A DNA stretch of 19,660 bases from 2-02-FULL-43-13 sp043813805 (lineage in GTDB: Bacteria > Patescibacteriota > Minisyncoccia > Minisyncoccales > MHMH01). Positions within the stretch are counted from its first letter, which is position 1. Each line of letters opens with the position of its first letter. A model generated the notes under the pieces. The model was not told the DNA's origin and made no database searches. It saw nothing but the letters and a program-made list of their open reading frames with translations. The position numbers were made by a program, and so were the translations under genes. Positions 5,921-13,072 of this stretch are shown piece after piece. The stretch lies in the NCBI GenBank assembly GCA_043813805.1, contig JBDRKR010000004.1, positions 1 through 19,660 on the forward strand. Direction: 5' to 3'.

Positions 5921-7204
5921 TTACTCTTCGCGCTCGCCCAAGGTGACCTCGAGAGTTGATTCCTGCTTGTCGCGCAGAACCTTCAGAGTAATTTTATCCC
6001 CGGGGTTGTATTTTTGAATGAGTTTACCCAGGGAATTTTCGGCAGTGATCTTTTCGCCGTTGAATTCCAAAAGAATGTCGTCTTGTTTTAAGCCGGCTTC
6101 TGCCGCAGCCGAGTCCGCAATCACCGCCTCGTCAGTCTTTTGACCCGAAGCATCCCTGCCCACCCAGGCGCCGTAATCAACCGGCAAATCGAATTCTTCC
6201 TGAAGGCCGGGGGTGACTAAAACATAATAAACGCCCAGATACGGATAAACTATCTTGCCTGAAAAATTGACTTGAGTAATATCTTTTTTGGCCTTATTGA
6301 CCGGAATGGCAAAGCCGATGCTTTGAGCATCAAGCACGGTCGCGGTATTAATGCCGATCACTTCTCCTCTTAAGTTGAGCAACGGCCCGCCGGAATTTCC
6401 TTTATTAATGGCGGCGTCCGTTTGAATGACGTCCTCAATTGTTTCCACAAAATCGCCGGAGGAAGCGGTAATCGTTCTGCCCAGGCCCGAAACGACTCCG
6501 ACCGAAACCGTATTCCTGAACTCTCCCAAGGCATTGCCGATGGCAATAACCGTCTGACCGATTTGCAACTTATCGGAATCGCCGAGCTTCACTGTCGGAA
6601 AATCTTTCTGATTCAGGGCGCCGTTGGCATCAATTTTTTTTTCCGCTTCAATTTTCAAAATGGCTAAATCCTGCAAGGGGTCCCGCGCCAAAACCTTGGC
6701 CGAAAACTTTTGACCGTCATTTGTGAAAACCGTGTAATCGGCGGCTTCGTCCAAAACCACGTGTTTGTTGGTCAAAACCATTCCGTCTTTGGAAACGATA
6801 AATCCCGTGCCCGAGCCGATATTCTGCTTTTGAGTCCCCTTTTGGCGATATTGATAAGAAAAAGGATCGACAAGATACTGCTCGTAAACAGGCAGGTCTT
6901 TGGAAATGACGATATTAACAACAGCCGGCGAAACCTCGTTAACCGCATCAATAATGGCTTGTTCTTGAGTAGTTTGAGGAACGTATTTTTCCGTTATTGT
7001 CTGTTTTTCAATTATTTTTTGAACACCTGACACATCCGCAAGATGGCTTTCTATCTCTGAATAGAAGAGCGAACCGGAAAAAGCGCCGGCCAAAAATCCG
7101 AAAAAGGAAGAAAGCAAAACAATAAGAACTATCGTCTTCCAATCCGCCTTTTTAAAGAAATTAATCTCTTTGAAATCAAATTGTGGCAAATCGTAAAGCG
7201 ACAT
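5921..7204 (-). CDS. htrA: HtrA/Deg-family serine protease with PDZ domain
   Basis: This 427-aa protein has one N-terminal membrane anchor (about 24-47), a trypsin-like domain (about 80-305) and one PDZ domain (about 318-425). The triad is complete: His148 in LTNKHVV, Asp179 in LQDLAILK and Ser271 in GNSGGPL. Proteins of this family degrade or refold misfolded proteins outside the cytoplasmic membrane, with the PDZ domain sensing substrate C-termini. The iscU stop is 9 bases upstream and there is no Shine-Dalgarno site before the ATG (the leader reads AAAAACCCCC), so it is probably expressed from the nifS-iscU transcript. A hairpin terminator follows. Its closest relation in the window is the inactive copy at 2374-3114. 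Confidence 0.93.
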   Translation of the reverse strand: MSLYDLPQFDFKEINFFKKADWKTIVLIVLLSSFFGFLAGAFSGSLFYSEIESHLADVSGVQKIIEKQTITEKYVPQTTQEQAIIDAVNEVSPAVVNIVISKDLPVYEQYLVDPFSYQYRQKGTQKQNIGSGTGFIVSKDGMVLTNKHVVLDEAADYTVFTNDGQKFSAKVLARDPLQDLAILKIEAEKKIDANGALNQKDFPTVKLGDSDKLQIGQTVIAIGNALGEFRNTVSVGVVSGLGRTITASSGDFVETIEDVIQTDAAINKGNSGGPLLNLRGEVIGINTATVLDAQSIGFAIPVNKAKKDITQVNFSGKIVYPYLGVYYVLVTPGLQEEFDLPVDYGAWVGRDASGQKTDEAVIADSAAAEAGLKQDDILLEFNGEKITAENSLGKLIQKYNPGDKITLKVLRDKQESTLEVTLGEREE

Positions 7205-7213
7205 GGGGGTTTT

Positions 7214-7603
7214 TCACTTTTTACTTTTATAATCTTCAATGGCGCCTTTAATGGCCGTTTGGGCCAACTTGGCGCAATGCACTTTGACCGGCGGAACCGG
7301 ACCGATTTCATCGGCAATGTCCTCATAACCCACTTTAATGGCCTCGGCAAACGTTTTACCTTTTATTAAGTCGCACATCATGTCGGAAATCGCCACAGCG
7401 TGACCGCATCCCATCGTTTCAAATTTAGCGTCTTTAATTACCTCTTTACCGTCTTTTTTCCCGACGGTAATATAAATTTTCATGATGTCGCCGCAACGCA
7501 AATTCTGCGTATCGCCGACGCCGTCGGCATTCTTAATTTTACCGACGTTTTTCGGATGCATAAACCGGTCAATAATTGCTTTTGAGTAGTATGGTTTCTC
7601 CAT
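7214..7603 (-). CDS. iscU: Fe-S cluster assembly scaffold, IscU/NifU N-terminal type
   Basis: This 129-aa protein has the three ligand cysteines of IscU: Cys37 in RCGD (with Asp39), Cys66 in MGCGHA and Cys110 in VHCAKLA. The usual length is about 125-130 residues. IscU accepts sulfur from the cysteine desulfurase and iron to build [2Fe-2S] or [4Fe-4S] clusters before passing them to target proteins. The upstream neighbour is the desulfurase gene, 47 bases away, which supports the function. The serine-rich stretch after the second Cys in classical IscU is here AVAISDMMC, with a fourth cysteine (Cys77). No hscA/hscB or ferredoxin gene is visible, so the system here is minimal. The stop is TGA. 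Confidence 0.93.
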   Translation of the reverse strand: MEKPYYSKAIIDRFMHPKNVGKIKNADGVGDTQNLRCGDIMKIYITVGKKDGKEVIKDAKFETMGCGHAVAISDMMCDLIKGKTFAEAIKVGYEDIADEIGPVPPVKVHCAKLAQTAIKGAIEDYKSKK

Positions 7604-7633
7604 GTTAATTTGAGTGTAACGAGAATCAAGGTT

Positions 7634-7646
7634 CTCGCGAAGCGAG
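7634..7646. repeat. small hairpin between nifS and iscU (GCGAAGCGAG element)
   Basis: CTCGC and GCGAG pair perfectly around a GAA loop. The core GCGAAGCGAG occurs again at 14354-14363 in another intergenic gap. With no T tract after it, it is more like a small dispersed repeat or an mRNA-stabilising hairpin than a terminator. Confidence 0.4.
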
Positions 7647-7650
7647 GTTC

Positions 7651-8829
7651 TTATTGATTATACCCCGAAATTTTTCTTAATTTTTGGATGACCGTAGGTA
7701 AAACCTTAAGAACTCTCTCAATGTCTTTTGCCGTATTGTATTTGCCGAGAGTCAGCCGCAAAGATCCGTGAGCCACGGCCTCCGGAAGCCCGAGAGACAT
7801 AAGGACATGCGACGGCTCCAAACTCCCCGAAGAGCAAGCCGAACCCGTAGAGCCAGCAATCCCTTTTTGGTCCAGGGCTACGACAATCGCCTCGCCCTCA
7901 ACCCCGTCAAAACTGATATTGACGTTGTTGGGCAGGCGCTGGGTTAAAGAACCGTTCAACCGGGATGCGGGGATAATTTTCAAAATAGTTTTAATCAGCT
8001 TGTCTCTGAACTGCCTAATCCGTATATTCTGAATTTTCAGTTTTGGATTTTGGACTTCTTTAATGGCTTGTCCCAAACCCACGATGCCGGCAACGTTTTC
8101 CGTCCCCGATCTTAAGCCTCTTTCATGCCCCCCGCCATAAATAATCGGCTCAATCTGTGTCCCCTTTTTAACATAAAGAGCGCCGACTCCTTTGGACCCG
8201 TAAATTTTATGCGAGCTTATCGTCAGAAGGTCAACTCCCAATTTTTTAACATCGCAGTCCAGGAAATTCACCGCCTGGACGGCATCGGTATGAAAGAGAA
8301 CTTTAGTTTTTAGTTTATAGTTTATAGTTTTTAGAAAATCTCCGATTTCGGCAATCGGCTGGATGGTGCCGATTTCGTTGTTGGCGTACATAATCGAAAC
8401 CAAAACAGTGTTTGGTCTTAACGCCTTTTTAAGCTCAGAAATCTCAACAACGCCGTTTTTGCCGACGGGCAGGTAAGTAACTTCGGCTCCCCGCCTCGCA
8501 AGAGCGCGGCAAGACTCCAAAACGGCCGGATGCTCAATTTGCGAAGTGATGATGTGGTGCTTGGCAATTTTGGCGGCTTTTACAACCCCAAAAATCGCAA
8601 GGTTGTCAGCCTCGGTAGCAGATCCTGTAAAAACTATTTCTTCTGACTCACATCTCAAAAACTCAGCTAAAACCTCGCGAGCTCCGCCCAGCGCCATGCT
8701 CGCTTTCTGGCCGAAGCCATGAATGGAAGATGGATTGCCGAAATCCTTTTTTAGGCAGGCCGACATCGCTTTGGCTACCCTCGGGTCGCAAGGCGTTGTC
8801 GCCGCATAGTCTAAATAAATCTTAGGCAT
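7651..8829 (-). CDS. nifS: cysteine desulfurase (NifS/IscS family)
   Basis: This 392-aa PLP enzyme takes sulfur from cysteine and hands it, as a persulfide, to the scaffold encoded next door. It shows YLDYAATTP at the N-terminus, the His100 motif IEHPAV, the PLP lysine Lys208 in SSHKIYG, RSGTEN (241-245 region) and the catalytic Cys332 in GSACSSGS. The length matches IscS/NifS (about 390-400). Two short insertions look foreign to the family: residues 167-175 (around INYKLKTK) and 260-268 (around NPKLKIQN). Both are encoded by simple repetitive DNA, described as separate features. A TACAAT box 6 nt before ATG suggests a leaderless mRNA. It is probably the first gene of a nifS-iscU-htrA operon. 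Confidence 0.94.
   Translation of the reverse strand: MPKIYLDYAATTPCDPRVAKAMSACLKKDFGNPSSIHGFGQKASMALGGAREVLAEFLRCESEEIVFTGSATEADNLAIFGVVKAAKIAKHHIITSQIEHPAVLESCRALARRGAEVTYLPVGKNGVVEISELKKALRPNTVLVSIMYANNEIGTIQPIAEIGDFLKTINYKLKTKVLFHTDAVQAVNFLDCDVKKLGVDLLTISSHKIYGSKGVGALYVKKGTQIEPIIYGGGHERGLRSGTENVAGIVGLGQAIKEVQNPKLKIQNIRIRQFRDKLIKTILKIIPASRLNGSLTQRLPNNVNISFDGVEGEAIVVALDQKGIAGSTGSACSSGSLEPSHVLMSLGLPEAVAHGSLRLTLGKYNTAKDIERVLKVLPTVIQKLRKISGYNQ
8026..8057. repeat. AT-rich dispersed micro-repeat inside nifS
   Basis: The stretch contains the near-repeats AGTTTTGGATTT and TTGGACTT and a small palindrome CTGAA-TT-TTCAG. It encodes the NPKLKIQN insertion in an otherwise conserved enzyme, in frame, at a point where desulfurases vary in length. 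It looks like a short repeat that landed in a tolerant loop. Confidence 0.5.
8304..8332. repeat. tandem TAGTTTA repeat inside nifS
   Basis: The unit TAGTTTA or close variants follow each other (TAGTTTT, TAGTTTA, TAGTTTA, TAGTTTT) in frame within nifS, encoding the NYKLKTK stretch in the loop before the PLP-binding region. The 7-bp unit is not a multiple of three, so copy changes would break the frame unless three units change together. Confidence 0.6.
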
Positions 8830-8835
8830 AATAAT

Positions 8836-8841
8836 ATTGTA
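8836..8841 (-). promoter_or_regulatory. -10 box of nifS
   Basis: TACAAT on the minus strand ends 6 nt before ATG. An overlapping, stronger TATAAT at 8841-8846 would give a start about 4-5 bases upstream of ATG. Either way the leader is absent or only a few bases long. No good -35 is visible. Confidence 0.5.
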
Positions 8842-8873
8842 TTATAGTCGGATTTGCCTTAAAAGAAAAGGGC

Positions 8874-9614
8874 TCAACGGATATCAATATAGTCTCGGGG
8901 AAATGATTTTTTGAAAAGATGCTGGCAAATATTGTCCATCGTATAACGCCCGAGTATCAGAAAAACTCCTTCTTTCTTAAAACGACGGGCCGAACTTTCG
9001 GCTCCAAGGCGACGCTTAAATCTTACCCTGCCAAGCTTTCTGATTCTTCTGCCAAATTCCGGTTCCAGACCGTAAAAAATATTCTCGTTGAATCCTCCGA
9101 TTTTATCAAAGGCCTCCTTTTTGACGGCAGAATTGCCGGTAACAATGGATGCGCCGATGTTCAGCCAGCGATTGAAAATTATTTCCGCCGGCGTGGCTAA
9201 AAATAAATAAGTAAAAAACAAAGCCGCTTCGCAGAATTTCCCGCCGTCCCGGTAAGCGCACGGACCGGACAAGGCGACTAATTTCGGTTCTTTGGCAAAC
9301 TCCCGAGAAAGCTTCTCTAAATGATCGGGTGATAAAATCGTGTCGGCGTCAACAAATATTAAAATTTCTCCCTTGGCCTCAATCGCCCCCCGGTTATAAG
9401 CCCTGGTCAATCCTTTTTTAGGTTCTCTGATAATTTTCGCTTCGGGCAAGGCCATCCGCGCCACTTCTTCGGTTTTATCGGTGCTGGCGTTGTTGACTAC
9501 AATCACCTCCAGGGATTCCCCGGAAGGAATCTTCAAAAACTTAACCGATTTTAAACATTTTTCAATGTAACTCTGTTCATTATAAGCCGGAATAATGAGG
9601 GAAAATGTCATCAT
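8874..9614 (-). CDS. family 2 glycosyltransferase (GT-A fold)
   Basis: This 246-aa protein opens with SLIIPAYNE, the GT2 nucleotide-sugar binding start, then VNNASTDKT (about 40-48) and the metal-binding DAD at 89-91. The acceptor region has GNSAVKKEAFDKIGGF and Glu184/Glu186 in GLEPEFGRR, one of which may be the catalytic base. It lacks long transmembrane anchors apart from a hydrophobic stretch around 130-147. GT2 enzymes of this type move a sugar from a nucleotide donor to a lipid or polysaccharide acceptor. It is the last gene of a five-gene cassette, starting 6 bases after the previous stop. The donor and acceptor cannot be read from sequence. Confidence 0.88.
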   Translation of the reverse strand: MMTFSLIIPAYNEQSYIEKCLKSVKFLKIPSGESLEVIVVNNASTDKTEEVARMALPEAKIIREPKKGLTRAYNRGAIEAKGEILIFVDADTILSPDHLEKLSREFAKEPKLVALSGPCAYRDGGKFCEAALFFTYLFLATPAEIIFNRWLNIGASIVTGNSAVKKEAFDKIGGFNENIFYGLEPEFGRRIRKLGRVRFKRRLGAESSARRFKKEGVFLILGRYTMDNICQHLFKKSFPRDYIDIR

Positions 9615-9620
9615 AAAAAA

Positions 9621-11159
9621 TTATTTTCTTGATTTCTCCGTTGCCCAAAAGCCCATATACTTCCCCAATAACAAGCGTGTTTGGGCATCAAGAGCGGGCA
9701 GGGCTGTGAAGAAAATCATAATCACGGGAAGTAAAAACCACTCCAAGGCGAAAAATAAATATTTTATCCTGCGATAAATCTGGGGTCTCGGTGGCAGCAG
9801 AACCAAACTGGAATAAGCCGAACCCAAAAGCCCCAGCATGGCAATGGTCAAAAACCTGCTCGTTAAAAGCGGCAGGTTATAAGAAAGCATAGTCCTGTTA
9901 AATTCATCGCCGCCCAAAACGACCGGCAGCCAGCCCAAGAAAAAGACGACAAAAGAAGTCGTCGCCCAAGACCAATGTCCCTCAAAAATCGTCCACGTTA
10001 ATGAAATCTCTTTCGCCAGCGGTATTTTTTTATCCTTGAAAAAACCGAAAACGAAATAAGCGATTTCGCCGGCCCCATAGGCCCATCTTCTTTGCTGTTT
10101 GTAAATATTTTTCATCGTCCGCCAGAAACTTGAAGCGACATTGGCATCCATGGCAATCGGATAATACATCGGCACGACCTTATAATCACCGCTATACCTC
10201 AGAAAGCACTGCCAAAAAATACGGGAATCGTCCGAAACCACATTAACCTGACGGAAATCAACGTCGACTAATGCCTTAAAGCTCATCGAGTGGGAGGAAA
10301 AAGTAATTAATTTCTCCGATCTTTCCTGGCACATCATCTGCCAAAAAGTGGCCGAGAAAGCGAAAACGCGTGAAATGGACGGAGCTTGCCAAATATTATT
10401 ATTATAAAGCGGAATGGGCTGGAAGCTCGACCGCGTGGGCGAATCTGTGGTCAAATAATAGTGAGCCAGGCAACTGAAATACTTGGGGTAGACGCAAGTA
10501 TCGGCATCAAAATCAGAAACAATAATATTCTCGTAGGGAATGCCGAGATGATCAATGATTTCCTCTTTAACTTTTCTTGTGCCCCAGGCGTCGTTCGCTC
10601 CCTTACCCATAATCTCACCGGGCAAATCGGCCGGATGATAAGTGATTAATAGTTTGAAAAACTTATCGTTAAATTCCCGCTCAATATTAGCTCCAAGCGC
10701 GTGAGCATCACTGCCCGCTCTTTCTTCGCAGGCTAAAACAATAATCATCCGGTCTTTGGGATAATCGCTTTTCAATAAAGAAGCAAAAACTTCGCTGATA
10801 ATTTCCAATGATTCCTGGTATCTTGGGATAATAATCAAGTGGTAAATATCGCGCCATTTATCTCCGGGCATTTCCCGGAGAAGCGCCAGCCAGTCCCTCT
10901 TTTCATTTTCTCTCATCTTTTTATAAGAAGATGATAAATGGAAAGAAAAATAAACCGTGCGGAAGAGCCAATAGATGACGAAAGGAATAATAAACATGGC
11001 CGCCCACACCGGCTGCATCCAGGAAAGCAAAACAACGGCCAACAGCGTTCCCAAACTGAAAACGCCCGGAATAATTTCCATGATTCTGAAAAAGAATCGT
11101 TCTTTGGGATTTTTAAGGTCGGCCGCCCGACCGATTTTCAAATAATAAAAAGGGTCCAT
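9621..11159 (-). CDS. membrane-embedded processive-type family 2 glycosyltransferase
   Basis: This 512-aa protein has two N-terminal membrane helices (about 32-50 and 51-72), a cytoplasmic GT-A domain (about 105-330) and about four C-terminal helices. It carries the motifs of cellulose/hyaluronan synthase-like enzymes: DFDAD at 216-220, SDDSR at 309-313 in the position of the catalytic ED/TED Asp, and QQRRW at 355-359. Enzymes with QxxRW usually polymerise sugars and thread the chain through their own membrane helices. In this operon it is the obvious candidate for chain synthesis and export. The spacing to the neighbours is 6 and 4 bases. No PilZ domain is visible. Confidence 0.87.
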   Translation of the reverse strand: MDPFYYLKIGRAADLKNPKERFFFRIMEIIPGVFSLGTLLAVVLLSWMQPVWAAMFIIPFVIYWLFRTVYFSFHLSSSYKKMRENEKRDWLALLREMPGDKWRDIYHLIIIPRYQESLEIISEVFASLLKSDYPKDRMIIVLACEERAGSDAHALGANIEREFNDKFFKLLITYHPADLPGEIMGKGANDAWGTRKVKEEIIDHLGIPYENIIVSDFDADTCVYPKYFSCLAHYYLTTDSPTRSSFQPIPLYNNNIWQAPSISRVFAFSATFWQMMCQERSEKLITFSSHSMSFKALVDVDFRQVNVVSDDSRIFWQCFLRYSGDYKVVPMYYPIAMDANVASSFWRTMKNIYKQQRRWAYGAGEIAYFVFGFFKDKKIPLAKEISLTWTIFEGHWSWATTSFVVFFLGWLPVVLGGDEFNRTMLSYNLPLLTSRFLTIAMLGLLGSAYSSLVLLPPRPQIYRRIKYLFFALEWFLLPVIMIFFTALPALDAQTRLLLGKYMGFWATEKSRK

Positions 11160-11163
11160 TAAA

Positions 11164-12168
11164 TCAATTAAATAAACTCTTTGACTCGTTCCAGATTTCA
11201 GGCTGACCCTGCTCGTTTTTCATCCAATACCACCACTCAGCGCCCCATAGGTAAAATTCCTTCAGGCCGGTTTTTTTGGCTAAATCGATATTGTATCGGA
11301 ACTGCTCCAAGTCCATGGTCTTTTGCTGCTCTTTTAGTGGCGTGTCATAAAGAAGCTTCGGACCCCAGGGCTCTGCCTGCAATTCAACGGAAATAACCTC
11401 TTTGTGAAATAATTTTCTGACCAATTCCGCCTTGCGGTGATACATAACCGACGGAAAGGGGTATGTGAGATAGAAACCGAACTGACTAATCCAGACTTTT
11501 TTGTATATTGTGATGCCCACAATATCGCCGATACCAGCGGCTTTAAACCAAAACGATCCTTCACCGCTTTCGGCAATAACCACCGGCCGGTGTTTCTCAT
11601 CCAGCGATTTTATCAGACTTATTTCTTTTTTCAAGAAATCTTCGTCGGCCCAGGGACACTCGCCAAAAACAAAAAACGGCTCATTTTCCACCTGCCATCC
11701 CTTAATGGCTTCGGAATCACGATAACGCAAAACCGCCGTCTCCAGAAACTTCGTGATTTTTTCCTGCTGCCCCTCTTTCCCAATTTTTTCCGCCCATCCG
11801 GGAATATGGCATTCCGGCCAGCGCGGCGATTTCATCCCCACCGCCAAGAGAATCTCCACACCGCGTTTTTGAGCTTCGGCAATTTGCCAATCCAGGTCGG
11901 TAAAATCGTAATTATCTTCCTGAGGCTCGATTAAATCCCAATAACTGGCTATTTTTACCCTCTTGACCTTCAAATCATCTAAGAGCGCTAAATAAGTTTT
12001 TTGCCAATCGAGCCTCAAATACTTCGCGTGCTTTTGGGAGAAAACAACTCCCCAGCTGATGTTTTGAGCGGGCTTTGCGCTGCCGACAAAAAAATAACCC
12101 GTGATAAGCAGAAAAATAACGATTAAAATTGTCAGAAACAATAACATTGTTTTAAAAATTATTTTCAT
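11164..12168 (-). CDS. membrane-anchored TIM-barrel glycoside hydrolase (clan GH-A type)
   Basis: This 334-aa protein begins with an N-terminal anchor (about 8-29), so the enzyme should face the outside. The remainder reads as a (beta/alpha)8 glycosidase: RVKIASYWDLIEP near 70-82, GVEILLAVGMKSPRWP near 103-118, the acid/base motif WQVENEP (Glu163) and a nucleophile region VELQAEPWG with Glu262/Glu266 near the barrel's seventh strand, then YLWGAEWWYW near 307-315. These are typical of clan GH-A (families such as GH5, GH39, GH42); I cannot choose the family. It lies between the transporter and the polymerising glycosyltransferase, so it may trim or release the polysaccharide made by the cassette. 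Confidence 0.8.
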   Translation of the reverse strand: MKIIFKTMLLFLTILIVIFLLITGYFFVGSAKPAQNISWGVVFSQKHAKYLRLDWQKTYLALLDDLKVKRVKIASYWDLIEPQEDNYDFTDLDWQIAEAQKRGVEILLAVGMKSPRWPECHIPGWAEKIGKEGQQEKITKFLETAVLRYRDSEAIKGWQVENEPFFVFGECPWADEDFLKKEISLIKSLDEKHRPVVIAESGEGSFWFKAAGIGDIVGITIYKKVWISQFGFYLTYPFPSVMYHRKAELVRKLFHKEVISVELQAEPWGPKLLYDTPLKEQQKTMDLEQFRYNIDLAKKTGLKEFYLWGAEWWYWMKNEQGQPEIWNESKSLFN

Positions 12169-12172
12169 AAAT

Positions 12173-13072
12173 TTAAAGTACCAAGATAATCAATCCCGTT
12201 CCGATAAATAAAATGGCGATTATTTTTTGGAAAATAGCTTTCATAGAAACCCCTTCTTTCAATATTTGCGGAAACTTTTTGGAAATTAAAACGGCAAAAA
12301 TCAGTAAAAAAACGTATTTAACCCCATCTAAGGCGTTGATGATGCCCAAATACGCCAATGGAGCCAAGGCTATCGCCCAGTTCTGTAAAATCACGGCCAA
12401 CCCTCCGACAGTTTGATTAGGCAAAACAACCATCCAATTGTTTTTTTGAGCAATCTTAGGACCATGTAAAATATCATCCCTCACCTCTTTAAAGCCGAGG
12501 AAGCAGAGGGAAATCAGGACAGCGCCGATTTTTGTCCAGATCAAACCGGAAATGAACGGCTGCTCGAGATAAACAAACTTAATTAAAATAAAATAAACGG
12601 CGAAAAGTCCGGCGGCCAGAGCAGAGATTTGCAAACTTTTAAAGGAAAAGGTTTTTCCCTTCTCCCGAGTAATCAGGAAAGCTCCGGTTAAAAGCAGGCA
12701 AAAAACCAAAATATCGGAAAATGCCAGGCCTGTCCCACCCCACACCGCGGTAAAGCTAAAAGTGAATAAAGGAAGAAGCGCTCCAACGGCCGGAATTATC
12801 CTTGAGGTTTCAAATCTTTTCAAACCCACGAATAAAGCAAAAATTGCCAACGTATTAAAAACGCCGGCCAGCAACGCCAAAATCAGATCGGGAGTTTTGG
12901 GCACGGACAAAAATCCGAAAGGCACCAATGCCAAAACGAAAATTCCCGAAATCCCCACGTAAAAAGCGTAAACCTTAGAATCATTAATACGCTCCTGTAA
13001 TATGTGCTTATCAACCAAGTGGACCGCGGCCAAAAGAAAATAAGAAGAAAGTATGACGATCAGCCAAAGCAT
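12173..13072 (-). CDS. EamA/DMT-superfamily transporter
   Basis: This 299-aa protein has about ten hydrophobic helices in two halves of five, the layout of the drug/metabolite transporter (EamA) superfamily. The first half shows FNTLAIFALFVGLKRFETSRIIPAV (split over about 77-95), and the second LQNWAIALAPLAYLGIINAL, both matching the typical EamA pattern near the end of helix 3-4. Substrates of such proteins range from amino acids to nucleotide sugars and lipid carriers. Placed inside a glycan cassette, a role in moving a sugar-linked intermediate is a reasonable guess only. Its ATG overlaps the preceding gene by 13 bases and the next gene follows after 4. Confidence 0.82.
   Translation of the reverse strand: MLWLIVILSSYFLLAAVHLVDKHILQERINDSKVYAFYVGISGIFVLALVPFGFLSVPKTPDLILALLAGVFNTLAIFALFVGLKRFETSRIIPAVGALLPLFTFSFTAVWGGTGLAFSDILVFCLLLTGAFLITREKGKTFSFKSLQISALAAGLFAVYFILIKFVYLEQPFISGLIWTKIGAVLISLCFLGFKEVRDDILHGPKIAQKNNWMVVLPNQTVGGLAVILQNWAIALAPLAYLGIINALDGVKYVFLLIFAVLISKKFPQILKEGVSMKAIFQKIIAILFIGTGLIILVL

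Noticed and set aside
8304..8332. CRISPR-like or regulatory array from TAGTTTA repeats
   Set aside because: The units are 7 bp, contiguous and without spacers, and lie inside a conserved coding region.
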